Shown here: positions 1 to 7,168 of the stretch, one piece after another
Position numbering within the stretch: the stretch's first letter is position 1
How the letters are laid out: the number at the start of each line of letters is the position of its first letter
Assembly: GCA_963757265.1 (NCBI GenBank)
Contig: CAVWRA010000004.1
Coordinates: 1 to 64,000 of the forward strand
Source of the DNA: CAIVVT01 sp963757265
GTDB taxonomy: Bacteria; Acidobacteriota; Terriglobia; Bryobacterales; Bryobacteraceae
Direction: 5' to 3'
DNA length: 64,000 nt
The notes under the pieces: generated by a model
The model's database searches: none
What the model saw: only the letters and a program-made list of their open reading frames with translations
What the model was told of the DNA's origin: nothing
Program-made: the position numbers and the translations under genes

Positions 1-752
1 GGAGGAATTGATCAGGCTGGTGGCCGGAGCCTTGACGGCACAGGGGGTCTTGTTCACGGTGTCGATGGGCAAGCCCAATTCAACCGAAGTTCCGCCTGGC
101 AGCAGCGCCGGGGCAAAGGGAGCCAGCTGCGCGTCCGTATCTCCGCGGTAATAATTGAGAAATTGATCGTAGCTGACGACGGTACGCGGCAGAACTCTCC
201 AGTCCACACCCATGCGGTATGAGTTCATGGTCGTGTTCACAGGGGACAGAAGAGGGCCGTCCGTGCCTTCGTGGACGGCACTGTAGGAAGGCCCCGTCAT
301 GTTGTTATGCGAATACCCCAGACGAACGCTCACCCGCGATTGCGGGAGCAGGGTGAGGTCGAAGTCGCTCATGCGGCGTGTGGTGGCAAACCGGCTGGGC
401 GAGTTCAACACCGGGATCGACGGAGTGGAGATCGGAGGATTAAGGGGATTCGCCAGCAAGTCGTAGTCCGAGAAAGTACTGGTCGCGCCGGAAGCTGCCT
501 TGCAGGTTGTACCACTTGCTCTTGTCGGCCCGAAGGCGCAAGGCATTGTTGGGCTCGCCTCCCCAGCCAAAGCTGTTGAGGTAAAGATCGTCAAAACAGC
601 AAGCCCTGGTGGTCGAGCGACTGCATGGAAAGCGTCTGATCGAGAATGCGCGGGCCAGTCTGCAGATTCACCAGCGTGTCGTACATATCGCCACTGCCGG
701 TCAGGTCATTGGAGCGGTAGCCCAGCTCCACCGAGGAGTGCACGAGGTAATC
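1..752 (-). pseudogene. fragment of a large outer-membrane (beta-barrel-like) protein, 3' end off the window
   Basis: Read on the minus strand, this stretch encodes a continuous protein-like sequence only if two frame changes are allowed. Segments seen include VELGYRSNDLTGSGDMYDTL, LYLNSFGWGGEPNNALRLRA, DFDLTLLPQSRVSVRLGYSH and RMGVDWRVLPRTVVSYDQF. Alternating aromatic/polar strands and Asn/Gly turns suggest an outer-membrane barrel; the exact family is not certain, although it resembles large acidobacterial outer-membrane proteins I know. Both frame changes are one extra T in a T-run (A-runs near 592-596 and 472-475 on the plus strand). The N-terminal part is missing: similarity begins abruptly at about 750, inside the neighbouring phosphohexomutase gene and out of frame with it. 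The reading frame stays open to base 1, so the C terminus is outside the window. Confidence 0.6.
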
Positions 753-1978
753 AGCTTCAGCCCGTCGCTGCGGTCCATCTGGCTGCCCGTGAACAGCGTC
801 TCCAGTTCCTGCATGATCGGCCCCAGACGGCCGTGTTCATAGCTGAACTTGTCGATGCGGCGATAGTAAGCGGGCAGCGTCGAGGCCAGGGCGCTCAGCG
901 TGGAGCCCGTTTCGGCCATGCGGTCCAGCAGGAACGCCATGCCCATGTAGGAATCGCGGCAGTAGTGCACCGCGGGGAAGATGATGCCGCCGTTGGTCCC
1001 CTCGCCGCCGATCACCGCGCCGGTCGCGCGCATCCGCTGAACCACGTTGGCTTCGCCCACCGGCGAGCGGTAGACCGGGCATTCATAGCGCCGCGCGACG
1101 TCGTCGATCACTGCGGAGGTCGTCAGATTCACCACCACCGGGCCCTTGTGCCGGCGCAGCGCGCAGTCCACCGCCAGGGCCAGCACATCGTCATTGTCCA
1201 GGATGAGGCCGCGCTCGTCACCCACGGCCAGGCGGTCGCCGTCGGGATCCTGGGCGAAGGCGATGTCGGCGTGGCACTGGTTCACCAGCGCCCGCAAATC
1301 GTCCAGGACCTCGGGTTTCGGCTCGGCCTCGCGCGGGAAAGGCTGCGTGGGATCCACCGAGATGGCGTGCAGGTCGCACTCCAGGACGTCGCGCAGGAAG
1401 TAGACGCTCATGCGCGAACCGGCTCCGTTCACGCCGTCCAGCGCCACCCTGAACCTGCGCCGCCGGATCCGCTCCAGGTCCACGTGCTTCAGCACGCGCG
1501 TCAGATGCCGCTCCGGCGCCGAGTCGTAGTCCAGCACCACGTGCCGGATTTCGGCGTTGGTGGCGCGGCGGAAATCGCTCTGGTGGTACAGGTCGATCAA
1601 TTCGCTGCGCTCGTACTGGTTGAAAAACAGCCCCTCGCGGTTGAACAGTTTCAGCGCGTTGTACTCGGGCGGATTGTGCGACGCGGTGATGGCGATCCCG
1701 CCGCGCGCGCGCGTCTCGGCCACGTACACCTGGATGGTCGGCGTGGGTGCGACGCCTACTTTCACCACTTCGCAGCCGGCGGCCAGCAAACCGCAGGTGA
1801 CGGCGTGCTCGAGCATCTCGCCGCTGGAGCGCGTGTCGCGGCCCAGCACCACGCGGCCCGCGCCCACGTAGCTGCCAAACGCCTGGGCGAAGGCGCACGC
1901 CAGATTGGGCGTGAGGAACTCGCCCACCACGCCGCGGATGCCGGAGACGCCGATCTTGAGCTGATGGATGCGGCTCAT
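701..1978 (-). CDS. phosphoglucosamine/phosphohexomutase-like protein, C-terminally truncated
   Basis: Alpha-D-phosphohexomutase family enzyme, which moves phosphate between C1 and C6 of a hexose (or hexosamine) in the cytoplasm. Visible motifs are the phosphoserine loop GRDTRSSGE, the metal loop DPDGDR and the sugar-binding loop GEGTNGG, in the archaeal-type GlmM order. The family needs a fourth domain with an RxSxTEP phosphate-binding loop. Here real similarity stops at DGLKLI (codons ending near 749), and the last ~16 residues before the stop at 701 are out-of-frame reading of the adjoining outer-membrane-protein fragment. About 45 C-terminal residues are therefore lost and the product is probably inactive if the joint is real. 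The ATG overlaps the stop of the upstream paralogue (ATGA), so the two are translationally coupled. Confidence 0.8.
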   Translation of the reverse strand: MSRIHQLKIGVSGIRGVVGEFLTPNLACAFAQAFGSYVGAGRVVLGRDTRSSGEMLEHAVTCGLLAAGCEVVKVGVAPTPTIQVYVAETRARGGIAITASHNPPEYNALKLFNREGLFFNQYERSELIDLYHQSDFRRATNAEIRHVVLDYDSAPERHLTRVLKHVDLERIRRRRFRVALDGVNGAGSRMSVYFLRDVLECDLHAISVDPTQPFPREAEPKPEVLDDLRALVNQCHADIAFAQDPDGDRLAVGDERGLILDNDDVLALAVDCALRRHKGPVVVNLTTSAVIDDVARRYECPVYRSPVGEANVVQRMRATGAVIGGEGTNGGIIFPAVHYCRDSYMGMAFLLDRMAETGSTLSALASTLPAYYRRIDKFSYEHGRLGPIMQELETLFTGSQMDRSDGLKLITSCTPRWSWATAPMT

Positions 1979-3354
1979 GCGCAGTAGCTCCTGACGATCT
2001 CCATCGTCTCCTCGAACAGGCGCCGCGGCGGGTCGCCGCGCTGTTCGCAGATCACCCTCACGATCGGCTCGGTCTGGCTGACGCGGACGTGCGCCCAGCG
2101 CCCCGGCCAGTCCAGGCGCAGCCCGTCGATGGTGTTTTTCTGCGCCTCCGGATGGGCCCGCTCCAGGGCGAATAACATCTCGGGAATGCGGTGCGTCTCC
2201 AGCGGCACCTCGCCTTTCAGAATCGAGTATCGGGGGTAGCTCGCCAGCATCTGCGACAGCGTGCTGTTCTTCCGTTCCATCCGTTCCAGGATGGCCAGCA
2301 TGGCGGCGATGCCGTCGTAGACGAAACGAAATTGCGGCATCATGACCGCGCCGGTGCCCTCGCCGGCAATAGCGATCTGTTCCGGCCGGAAGCCCTGCAG
2401 CGCGTCGATCGTCGCCTGGCGGCCCACGCCGACCCGTTCCACATGGCCGTGATACCGCGCCGCGACCTCTTCCAGAAGTCCGGTAGTGGAAATGTTGGCG
2501 ATGACGATCTTACCCGGGCCGCGCTCCAGAAAATCGTCGGCCAGGATCACCAGCACCATCTCCTCGCTGACCGCCTCTCCAGTCTCGGTGGCCAGCGCCA
2601 CGCGGTCCGAGTCGATGTCGAACAGGAAGCCGGCGTCGGCCCCGACGTGCTGCATCAGCGGCGCCAGTTGCAATTCCACCATCTTGCGGTTGGTGGCCGG
2701 CTCGTGGGCGAACGCTTTGCCCTCCAACCGCTCGTTGATCAGCACCAGATCCAGCTCAAAGCGCTCCCGCAGGCGTCGCAGCAGCAGCGCCGAAACGCCG
2801 TTGCAGCAGTCCACCAGCACGCGGAATTTCCTGAGCGGGCCGGGCTGGAAGACGCGCGCCAGGTCGTCCAGGTAATGGTCGATCGCGGCGCTGTCCCGCT
2901 GTAACCGGCCGATCGACTGGTAAGGTGTGAAATCAAACTTCTTGAGGTGATAAATGTCCAGCAACTCGCCCGCTTCGCCGCTGGAGAGATACGTGCCGCG
3001 CGCGCCGAAAAACTTCAGCGCATTCCACTCCGCCGCGTTGTGGCTGGCGCCGATCGAGATGCCGCCCGCGGCGTCGAGCCGGCCGATGGAATGCTGGATG
3101 ACGGGCGTCGAAACCACGCCCAGATCGATCACGTCATGGCCCGTGGCGAGCAGGCCCGCCACCACGCCTTCCCGGATCATCACGCCGCTCGAGCGCGGGT
3201 CGCGGCCGATGACGACCTTGCCTGGCGCATCGAGGAACGTGCCGAAAGCGGCCGCGAAGTCGAGCACCTGGGCGGCCGTCAAGCCAGGTCCCACGATGCC
3301 CCGCAGACCGACCTGAGAGATCCGCAGATTGCCTTCCGCCGCCACGGCTCTCAC
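1975..3354 (-). CDS. phosphoglucosamine/phosphohexomutase-like protein (intact paralogue)
   Basis: Second alpha-D-phosphohexomutase, complete with all four domain signatures: phosphoserine loop GRDPRSSGV, metal loop DIDSDR (Ser replaces the usual Gly of DxDGDR), sugar loop GEGTGAV and C-terminal phosphate loop RVSQTEPIVR. Likely role is interconversion of sugar or amino-sugar phosphates for envelope precursors; the exact substrate cannot be read from the sequence. A longer open frame exists upstream, but it runs through the preceding gene. I chose the GTG at 3354 because it overlaps that gene's TGA (GTGA coupling); a GTG at 3345 is the alternative. The next gene overlaps its stop by ATGA, so three genes appear to be read as one coupled minus-strand operon. 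Confidence 0.85.
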   Translation of the reverse strand: MRAVAAEGNLRISQVGLRGIVGPGLTAAQVLDFAAAFGTFLDAPGKVVIGRDPRSSGVMIREGVVAGLLATGHDVIDLGVVSTPVIQHSIGRLDAAGGISIGASHNAAEWNALKFFGARGTYLSSGEAGELLDIYHLKKFDFTPYQSIGRLQRDSAAIDHYLDDLARVFQPGPLRKFRVLVDCCNGVSALLLRRLRERFELDLVLINERLEGKAFAHEPATNRKMVELQLAPLMQHVGADAGFLFDIDSDRVALATETGEAVSEEMVLVILADDFLERGPGKIVIANISTTGLLEEVAARYHGHVERVGVGRQATIDALQGFRPEQIAIAGEGTGAVMMPQFRFVYDGIAAMLAILERMERKNSTLSQMLASYPRYSILKGEVPLETHRIPEMLFALERAHPEAQKNTIDGLRLDWPGRWAHVRVSQTEPIVRVICEQRGDPPRRLFEETMEIVRSYCA

Positions 3355-4055
3355 TCCCCTAAACGCAGCCGCCCGAAGGCCTCCGGCACATGGAACGTGT
3401 CCTTGCCCGAATTCTGCCAGCACAGCGCCTTGCGGTCCGGTGGCGGGCCCTGCATGCGGAAGAAGTTCAAGCGGAACTCCGTCCCCTTCGTGGCCGGCTG
3501 GTCGGTGATCGATTTCATCGGGATGCGCATGGCCGCATACCAGACCTTCCTGGCCGCATCGATCCGCGCCGCGTGGGCGAAGCCCGAGTTCCACAGCATC
3601 TGCTGGTCGGCGTCGAGGTGCCGGCTGTCGATATCCAGGTCAATCCACTCGTTCTGCGGCGAGACCTCAAACTCGCGGTAGCGCCAGATCTGATGGAAGT
3701 CGGCGCCGATGAAGACCTCGGCCACGTCGTAGTCCCACAGCTTGTTGGTCTCCCGAACCTGGTCCGGCGAAGGCTTGAGATACAGCGACTCGTAGGGGCA
3801 GGTGAAAAGGAAATAGAGCGCCTGCGGAGTCCAGCGCACCTGGACCTCGGTACGGTGCCCGGCTACGGCTTCCCCGTGCGGGCCGCCTTCAAAGAACACT
3901 GCCGGGGCCTGGCGCCACAACGGCGACGCGGGATCCGTATTCAAGTTCTGATCGTGTTTGAGGCGCTGGGCGATAAACGTGGTCGCCTCCTGCGCTGGTG
4001 TACTTAAGGTGAAGAGTAGTAGGGACATTAGGAACCGCATCGCAACTCTTATCAT
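3351..4055 (-). CDS. exported carbohydrate-binding family 9-like protein
   Basis: A protein of about 234 residues with a Sec signal peptide (MRFLMSLLLFTLSTPAQEA) followed by a single domain with the CBM9/DOMON-like pattern. Typical features are the opening 'DP.SPLWRQAPAVFFEG', 'TEVQVRWTPQALYFLFTC', 'DVAEVFIGADFHQIWRYREF' and a late 'FRLNFFRMQG'. Such domains bind sugars or other small ligands outside the cytoplasm; alone they are usually called hypothetical. The start at ATG 4055 has a GGCAGGG-like upstream sequence; ATG 4040 is an alternative giving the same signal peptide. Its stop overlaps the start of the phosphohexomutase gene, linking it to hexose-phosphate metabolism only by context. 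Confidence 0.75.
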   Translation of the reverse strand: MIRVAMRFLMSLLLFTLSTPAQEATTFIAQRLKHDQNLNTDPASPLWRQAPAVFFEGGPHGEAVAGHRTEVQVRWTPQALYFLFTCPYESLYLKPSPDQVRETNKLWDYDVAEVFIGADFHQIWRYREFEVSPQNEWIDLDIDSRHLDADQQMLWNSGFAHAARIDAARKVWYAAMRIPMKSITDQPATKGTEFRLNFFRMQGPPPDRKALCWQNSGKDTFHVPEAFGRLRLGE

Positions 4056-4157
4056 ATCGGCCCTGCCGTGAGGGCAGTATAACGGCCCTGCCGCAGGGGT
4101 GCCGGAACGCCCCGGTCGTGGCGTTGTCATCCCGCCCCGCTATACTGGGGTTCTCGC

Positions 4158-4424
4158 ATGCCCACGCCTTCCGTGTTTGCAGACCGAAGAGAAGAACTGG
4201 AGCGCGCCGAGTTCGAATTGGGCGTCCAGGCTGGACGCCTGGCGGTGACGCTCGATCTGCTCACCGACGCGCTGGTGCTGGTGATGCAGCACGCCGTTTA
4301 CTGCCACAGCGCGCGCCAGCCGGGCCAGCCGGCCATGGACGTTCAAGTCATCTCGCGCGGCATTGAACAAGCCAAGGAACTGGTGCAGTCGGTGATGGGC
4401 CAGATCCGCGCCAGTAAGAGTTAA
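4158..4424 (+). CDS. small hypothetical protein, 88 aa
   Basis: No recognised family. The product is mostly helical-looking, with a charged N-terminal stretch (DRREELERAEFELG), a hydrophobic middle (LDLLTDALVLVMQHAVY) and an amphipathic C-terminal helix. Codon third positions are as GC-rich as in the neighbours, and the opposite-strand frame has no family resemblance, so I prefer this frame. It lies between two minus-strand genes and starts only about 12 nt after a TATACT hexamer (4141-4146), so a very short or absent leader is possible. No convincing Shine-Dalgarno sequence is visible. Confidence 0.5.
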   Translation: MPTPSVFADRREELERAEFELGVQAGRLAVTLDLLTDALVLVMQHAVYCHSARQPGQPAMDVQVISRGIEQAKELVQSVMGQIRASKS

Positions 4425-4516
4425 CGAACGATCATTACGCCGCCGGCGCGACACGCCTGCAGCCAGGCCGCCTTCCAACGGCACAGGGGAACCGCCACTC
4501 GACGCACTGCCTGCGC

Positions 4517-5809
4517 CTAGACAATGTACGGCGGGCGGTAGTTGCGCGTGAGCAGCGCGTCGGCCGCGGGGTCGCCTGCGAAACGCCGCGCGGCGGCATC
4601 CCAGTTGAGCAGGCGGCCGACGCGGTAGCTGATATTAGCCAGGTGGCACAGCGCGGCGGAAGTGGCTCCGATTTCCACTCCGCAGTGCAGATCGGCGGTC
4701 TTGCGGCTGCGGCAGGCGGCCAGGAAGTTGCGCATGTGGAGGACGGTGGTGTCCTCGTCCTCGTGTTCGTTGGCGCCCTCCAACACCTTGTGCCGGTTCT
4801 CACCCTTGTAGACCTGGAAGCCGCCTTCGTCGAGCCACATCCAGCCCTCGCTGCCGAAGTAAATGTTGCCGACTACGTTTCCGGCGCGCACAGGCACCCC
4901 GGCTTCCGGTCCCGTCAACAACCCGCGCACTTCGAACATAATCTCGCGGCCGCCATAACCGAGACTGGCCATCTGGGTGTTGGGCGTCTCCTGGTCGTCG
5001 TCATAGACGAACTTGCCGCCGGTGGAGACGGCGGTCGCGGGGAAGCCGATGTCGCCCAGTCCCCAGCGGCACATATCCATTTCGTGGACGCCCTGGTTGC
5101 CGATGTCGCCGTCGCCGGTGTCCCAGAACCAGTGCCAGTTGTAGGCGAAGCGGTTTTTGGAGTACTCCTTCATCTGCGCCGGGCCCAGGAACAGGCTCCA
5201 GTCGAGGCCCGCCGGGACAGGCTCGATGGGAGTCTTGCCGATCGATTTGCGGCGTTTGAAGCACAGCCCCTTGGCGGCGTATAGCGGACCGATGACGCCA
5301 TCCTTGAGCAGTTGCATCGCCAGGATTTTGTGCGGCGTGCTGCGGCTCTGCATGCCGACTTGAATCATGCGTCCTGTCTGGCGCGCCACCTCGACCATGC
5401 GGAAGCCCTCGTGGATGTTGTGGCAGGCGGGTTTCTCGACATACACGTCCTTGCCGGCTTGGGCTGCCCAGATGGTGGCCAGGGCGTGCCAATGGTTGGG
5501 CGTGGCGATGGACACGGCATCCACCTGGCTGCTGGCGAAAAGCTCGCGCATGTCGTTGAACTCGAGCGCCTTCTCGAGTCCGGCTTCGGCCAGGCGCGCC
5601 TGGGCGCGCTCGCGCGCGGCTTGGTTGACGTCGCAAAAGGCCGTGACCTGCGCCTCGGGGATGGTGCCGTAGGCGCGCTGATGATCGCTGCCGCGCCCCC
5701 CCAGACCGACAATCCCGATGCGGATGTGGTCATTGGCGCCCAGCACGCGCGCCGCGGAGAGGGCCGCGGCAGCTCCAACGTAGAACGACCGGCGTGTCAT
5801 CGAGGACAT
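4517..5809 (-). CDS. Gfo/Idh/MocA family oxidoreductase with Tat-type signal
   Basis: NAD(P)-dependent sugar/polyol dehydrogenase-like protein, 430 residues. The N terminus MTRRSFYVGAAAALSAARVL is a Tat-type signal. The Rossmann domain follows with IGIVGLGGRGSDH, then the family's EKP motif (YVEKPACHNIHEG, with the catalytic-region Lys). The C-terminal domain includes NWHWFWDTGDGDIGNQGVHE and MDMCRWGLG, which is typical of the secreted subgroup of this family that is expanded in acidobacteria and planctomycetes. Substrate unknown. It is downstream of, and co-oriented with, the secretin/pseudopilin genes, with only a short gap to the orphan Rossmann gene, so co-transcription is possible although a functional link is not obvious. 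Confidence 0.85.
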   Translation of the reverse strand: MSSMTRRSFYVGAAAALSAARVLGANDHIRIGIVGLGGRGSDHQRAYGTIPEAQVTAFCDVNQAARERAQARLAEAGLEKALEFNDMRELFASSQVDAVSIATPNHWHALATIWAAQAGKDVYVEKPACHNIHEGFRMVEVARQTGRMIQVGMQSRSTPHKILAMQLLKDGVIGPLYAAKGLCFKRRKSIGKTPIEPVPAGLDWSLFLGPAQMKEYSKNRFAYNWHWFWDTGDGDIGNQGVHEMDMCRWGLGDIGFPATAVSTGGKFVYDDDQETPNTQMASLGYGGREIMFEVRGLLTGPEAGVPVRAGNVVGNIYFGSEGWMWLDEGGFQVYKGENRHKVLEGANEHEDEDTTVLHMRNFLAACRSRKTADLHCGVEIGATSAALCHLANISYRVGRLLNWDAAARRFAGDPAADALLTRNYRPPYIV

Positions 5810-5849
5810 GGCAGAACTCCTTCATTTCAAGATACAGCGTCGGGGCCTC

Positions 5850-6227
5850 TCAGCCCGGTGCTGCGAACAGCCGGGCCTCGATCGCCTGCAGTGCGGCGCC
5901 ATCCGGGCCGGCAGGCCCGCTGTCGCCGTTGATCAGGCGCCTTCCTGAGCCGGCCAGCCTCGCGGCTCGGGCTGCGGCTTCGCCGCCCGCCGGCACAAAC
6001 ACAACCACCGGCGCGCCGCGGGCCAGGGAGTCGAAGAAGTCCTCCATGTCGGCGTAGCCCACGAGCCCGCCGCGGGTGTCCCGATGATCCAGCGCGAACC
6101 GCGCCACGACTTCGAAAGAACTATCCCAGAGCGAGACGCGGCCGCCGCGCGCCGCCAGGAGCAAGGCGATTGCCTGCCCGGCCGCGCTCAAGCCGATCAC
6201 GCCGAATTCGGAGGTCTGCTCGGACAT
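5850..6227 (-). CDS. orphan 6-phosphogluconate-dehydrogenase-like NAD(P)-binding domain
   Basis: A 125-residue protein that matches only the N-terminal Rossmann half of 6-phosphogluconate dehydrogenases: FGVIGLSAAGQAIALLLAAR, then a WDSS segment where the NADP-specificity residues lie, a VVFVPAGGEA stretch and LINGDSG near the site of the family's 'iDgGNs'. The catalytic helical domain (about 300 residues) is absent, and no continuation is seen in other frames downstream before the next gene. It could be a regulatory or nucleotide-sensing remnant, or a degenerate gene. It lies between the pseudopilin and oxidoreductase genes on the same strand. Confidence 0.65.
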   Translation of the reverse strand: MSEQTSEFGVIGLSAAGQAIALLLAARGGRVSLWDSSFEVVARFALDHRDTRGGLVGYADMEDFFDSLARGAPVVVFVPAGGEAAARAARLAGSGRRLINGDSGPAGPDGAALQAIEARLFAAPG

Positions 6228-6273
6228 GGAAAGCGGACAGTCTCAGCCTCGCACGACTGCGGACTGCGCGGCG

Positions 6274-6681
6274 TCACCACTCGGAGTACGGCGTGCCCTC
6301 CAGGGACTTCTTGGCGCTCTTGCTGCGGACGTCGTAGATGCCGGGCTCGGTCTGGTCGACGCTGGAGACGGCATCCTCCATAACGGTGGTCCAGTCCGCC
6401 TCCCCGCTGATAGGGTCGGTCGGGATCTGGCGCAGATAACCCTCGCTGACCAGGTCCTGCAGCGATTGCGGAGCCTTGCCCTTGTCATACGTGTACTCGT
6501 CGATCTGCACGCGCAGCGTGAACAGGTTCTGCCGCAGCACGGTCTCCTTGGAACGCAGGATCGACTTCTGATACATCGGCACGGCCATGCCGAGCAGGAT
6601 GGAGATGATCGCCATGACGATCATCAGCTCGATCAGCGTGAAGCCGCAAACGTGTTTACCAATCCGAATAGGACGTGCCAT
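6274..6681 (-). CDS. type II secretion/type IV pilus pseudopilin, GspG-like
   Basis: Class III signal peptide with prepilin-peptidase site: basic leader RPIRIGKHVCG followed by FTLIELMIVMAIISILLGMA, with Glu at mature position 5. The rest has the GspG layout: ALxQNLFTLRxQIDEYTYDKG, 'PQSLQDLVSEGYL' and 'IPTDPISGEADW', ending in SEW near the C terminus. After cleavage and N-methylation (presumably by the prepilin peptidase at 29606) it would assemble into a periplasmic pseudopilus. Its start overlaps the end of the upstream pseudopilin gene by 26 nt, so the pair is likely co-translated behind the secretin gene. Confidence 0.85.
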   Translation of the reverse strand: MARPIRIGKHVCGFTLIELMIVMAIISILLGMAVPMYQKSILRSKETVLRQNLFTLRVQIDEYTYDKGKAPQSLQDLVSEGYLRQIPTDPISGEADWTTVMEDAVSSVDQTEPGIYDVRSKSAKKSLEGTPYSEW

Positions 6682-7126
6682 CCGGCGCTTTCTCCGTAGT
6701 TTTGGAATAGACGTCGAAGACGTTCTGACCGCCGAAGCCCTGGGACTTGGGATCGTCCTGGTTGCTTCTCAATCCCCAGTCCTTCGTTTTGGTGAAAGGG
6801 TCGCTGGGAATGCGGCGCAGGAAGCGGATCTTCGTGCCCTTGGGGTCGTTGGCCAGCTTGACCCCCTCCACGAGCATATCCAGGCTGTCGGGATAACAGT
6901 ACGAGTCGATCTTGGTGGAAGCGATCTTCTGGTTGTCGCAAGCGTCCTTGTATTTGTCGATGGCGCTGCGCATTTCACCGAGCGCCAGGCGCAGCTCGTG
7001 CTCCTTCTCGCGGCGCAGGCGGAAGCGCGCGATGGGGATGGCCATCATGGTCAGCACCATGAGGATAGTGAATGCGACCACCAGCTCGATCAGCGTCAGC
7101 CCGCGCTGGGATTTGCGTTTCAACAT
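6656..7126 (-). CDS. pseudopilin, GspG-like (longer paralogue)
   Basis: Prepilin-type N terminus KRKSQRG-LTLIELVVAFTILMVLTMMA, with the conserved Glu5. The globular part again follows the GspG pattern: basic REKEHELRLALGEMRSAIDKYKDAC, 'PDSLDMLVEGVKLAND', 'FLRRIPSDPFTKTKDWGL' and a C-terminal SYSDW. Compared with its downstream paralogue it carries an inserted stretch with two extra Cys residues (ACDNQ and SYCYP), possibly a disulfide. ATG 7126 is chosen over 7150 because it places the usual short basic leader directly before the cleavage site. It sits 42 nt after the secretin gene in the same direction. Confidence 0.85.
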   Translation of the reverse strand: MLKRKSQRGLTLIELVVAFTILMVLTMMAIPIARFRLRREKEHELRLALGEMRSAIDKYKDACDNQKIASTKIDSYCYPDSLDMLVEGVKLANDPKGTKIRFLRRIPSDPFTKTKDWGLRSNQDDPKSQGFGGQNVFDVYSKTTEKAPDGTSYSDW

Positions 7127-7168
7127 CTGTTTGCACGCTCCCCGTTGCACCGGATCCCTCCGCCGATC

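Noticed and set aside
701..760. A functional fusion protein of phosphohexomutase and outer-membrane protein
   Set aside because: The two parts are in different frames and the stop at 701 follows after only about 16 non-homologous residues.
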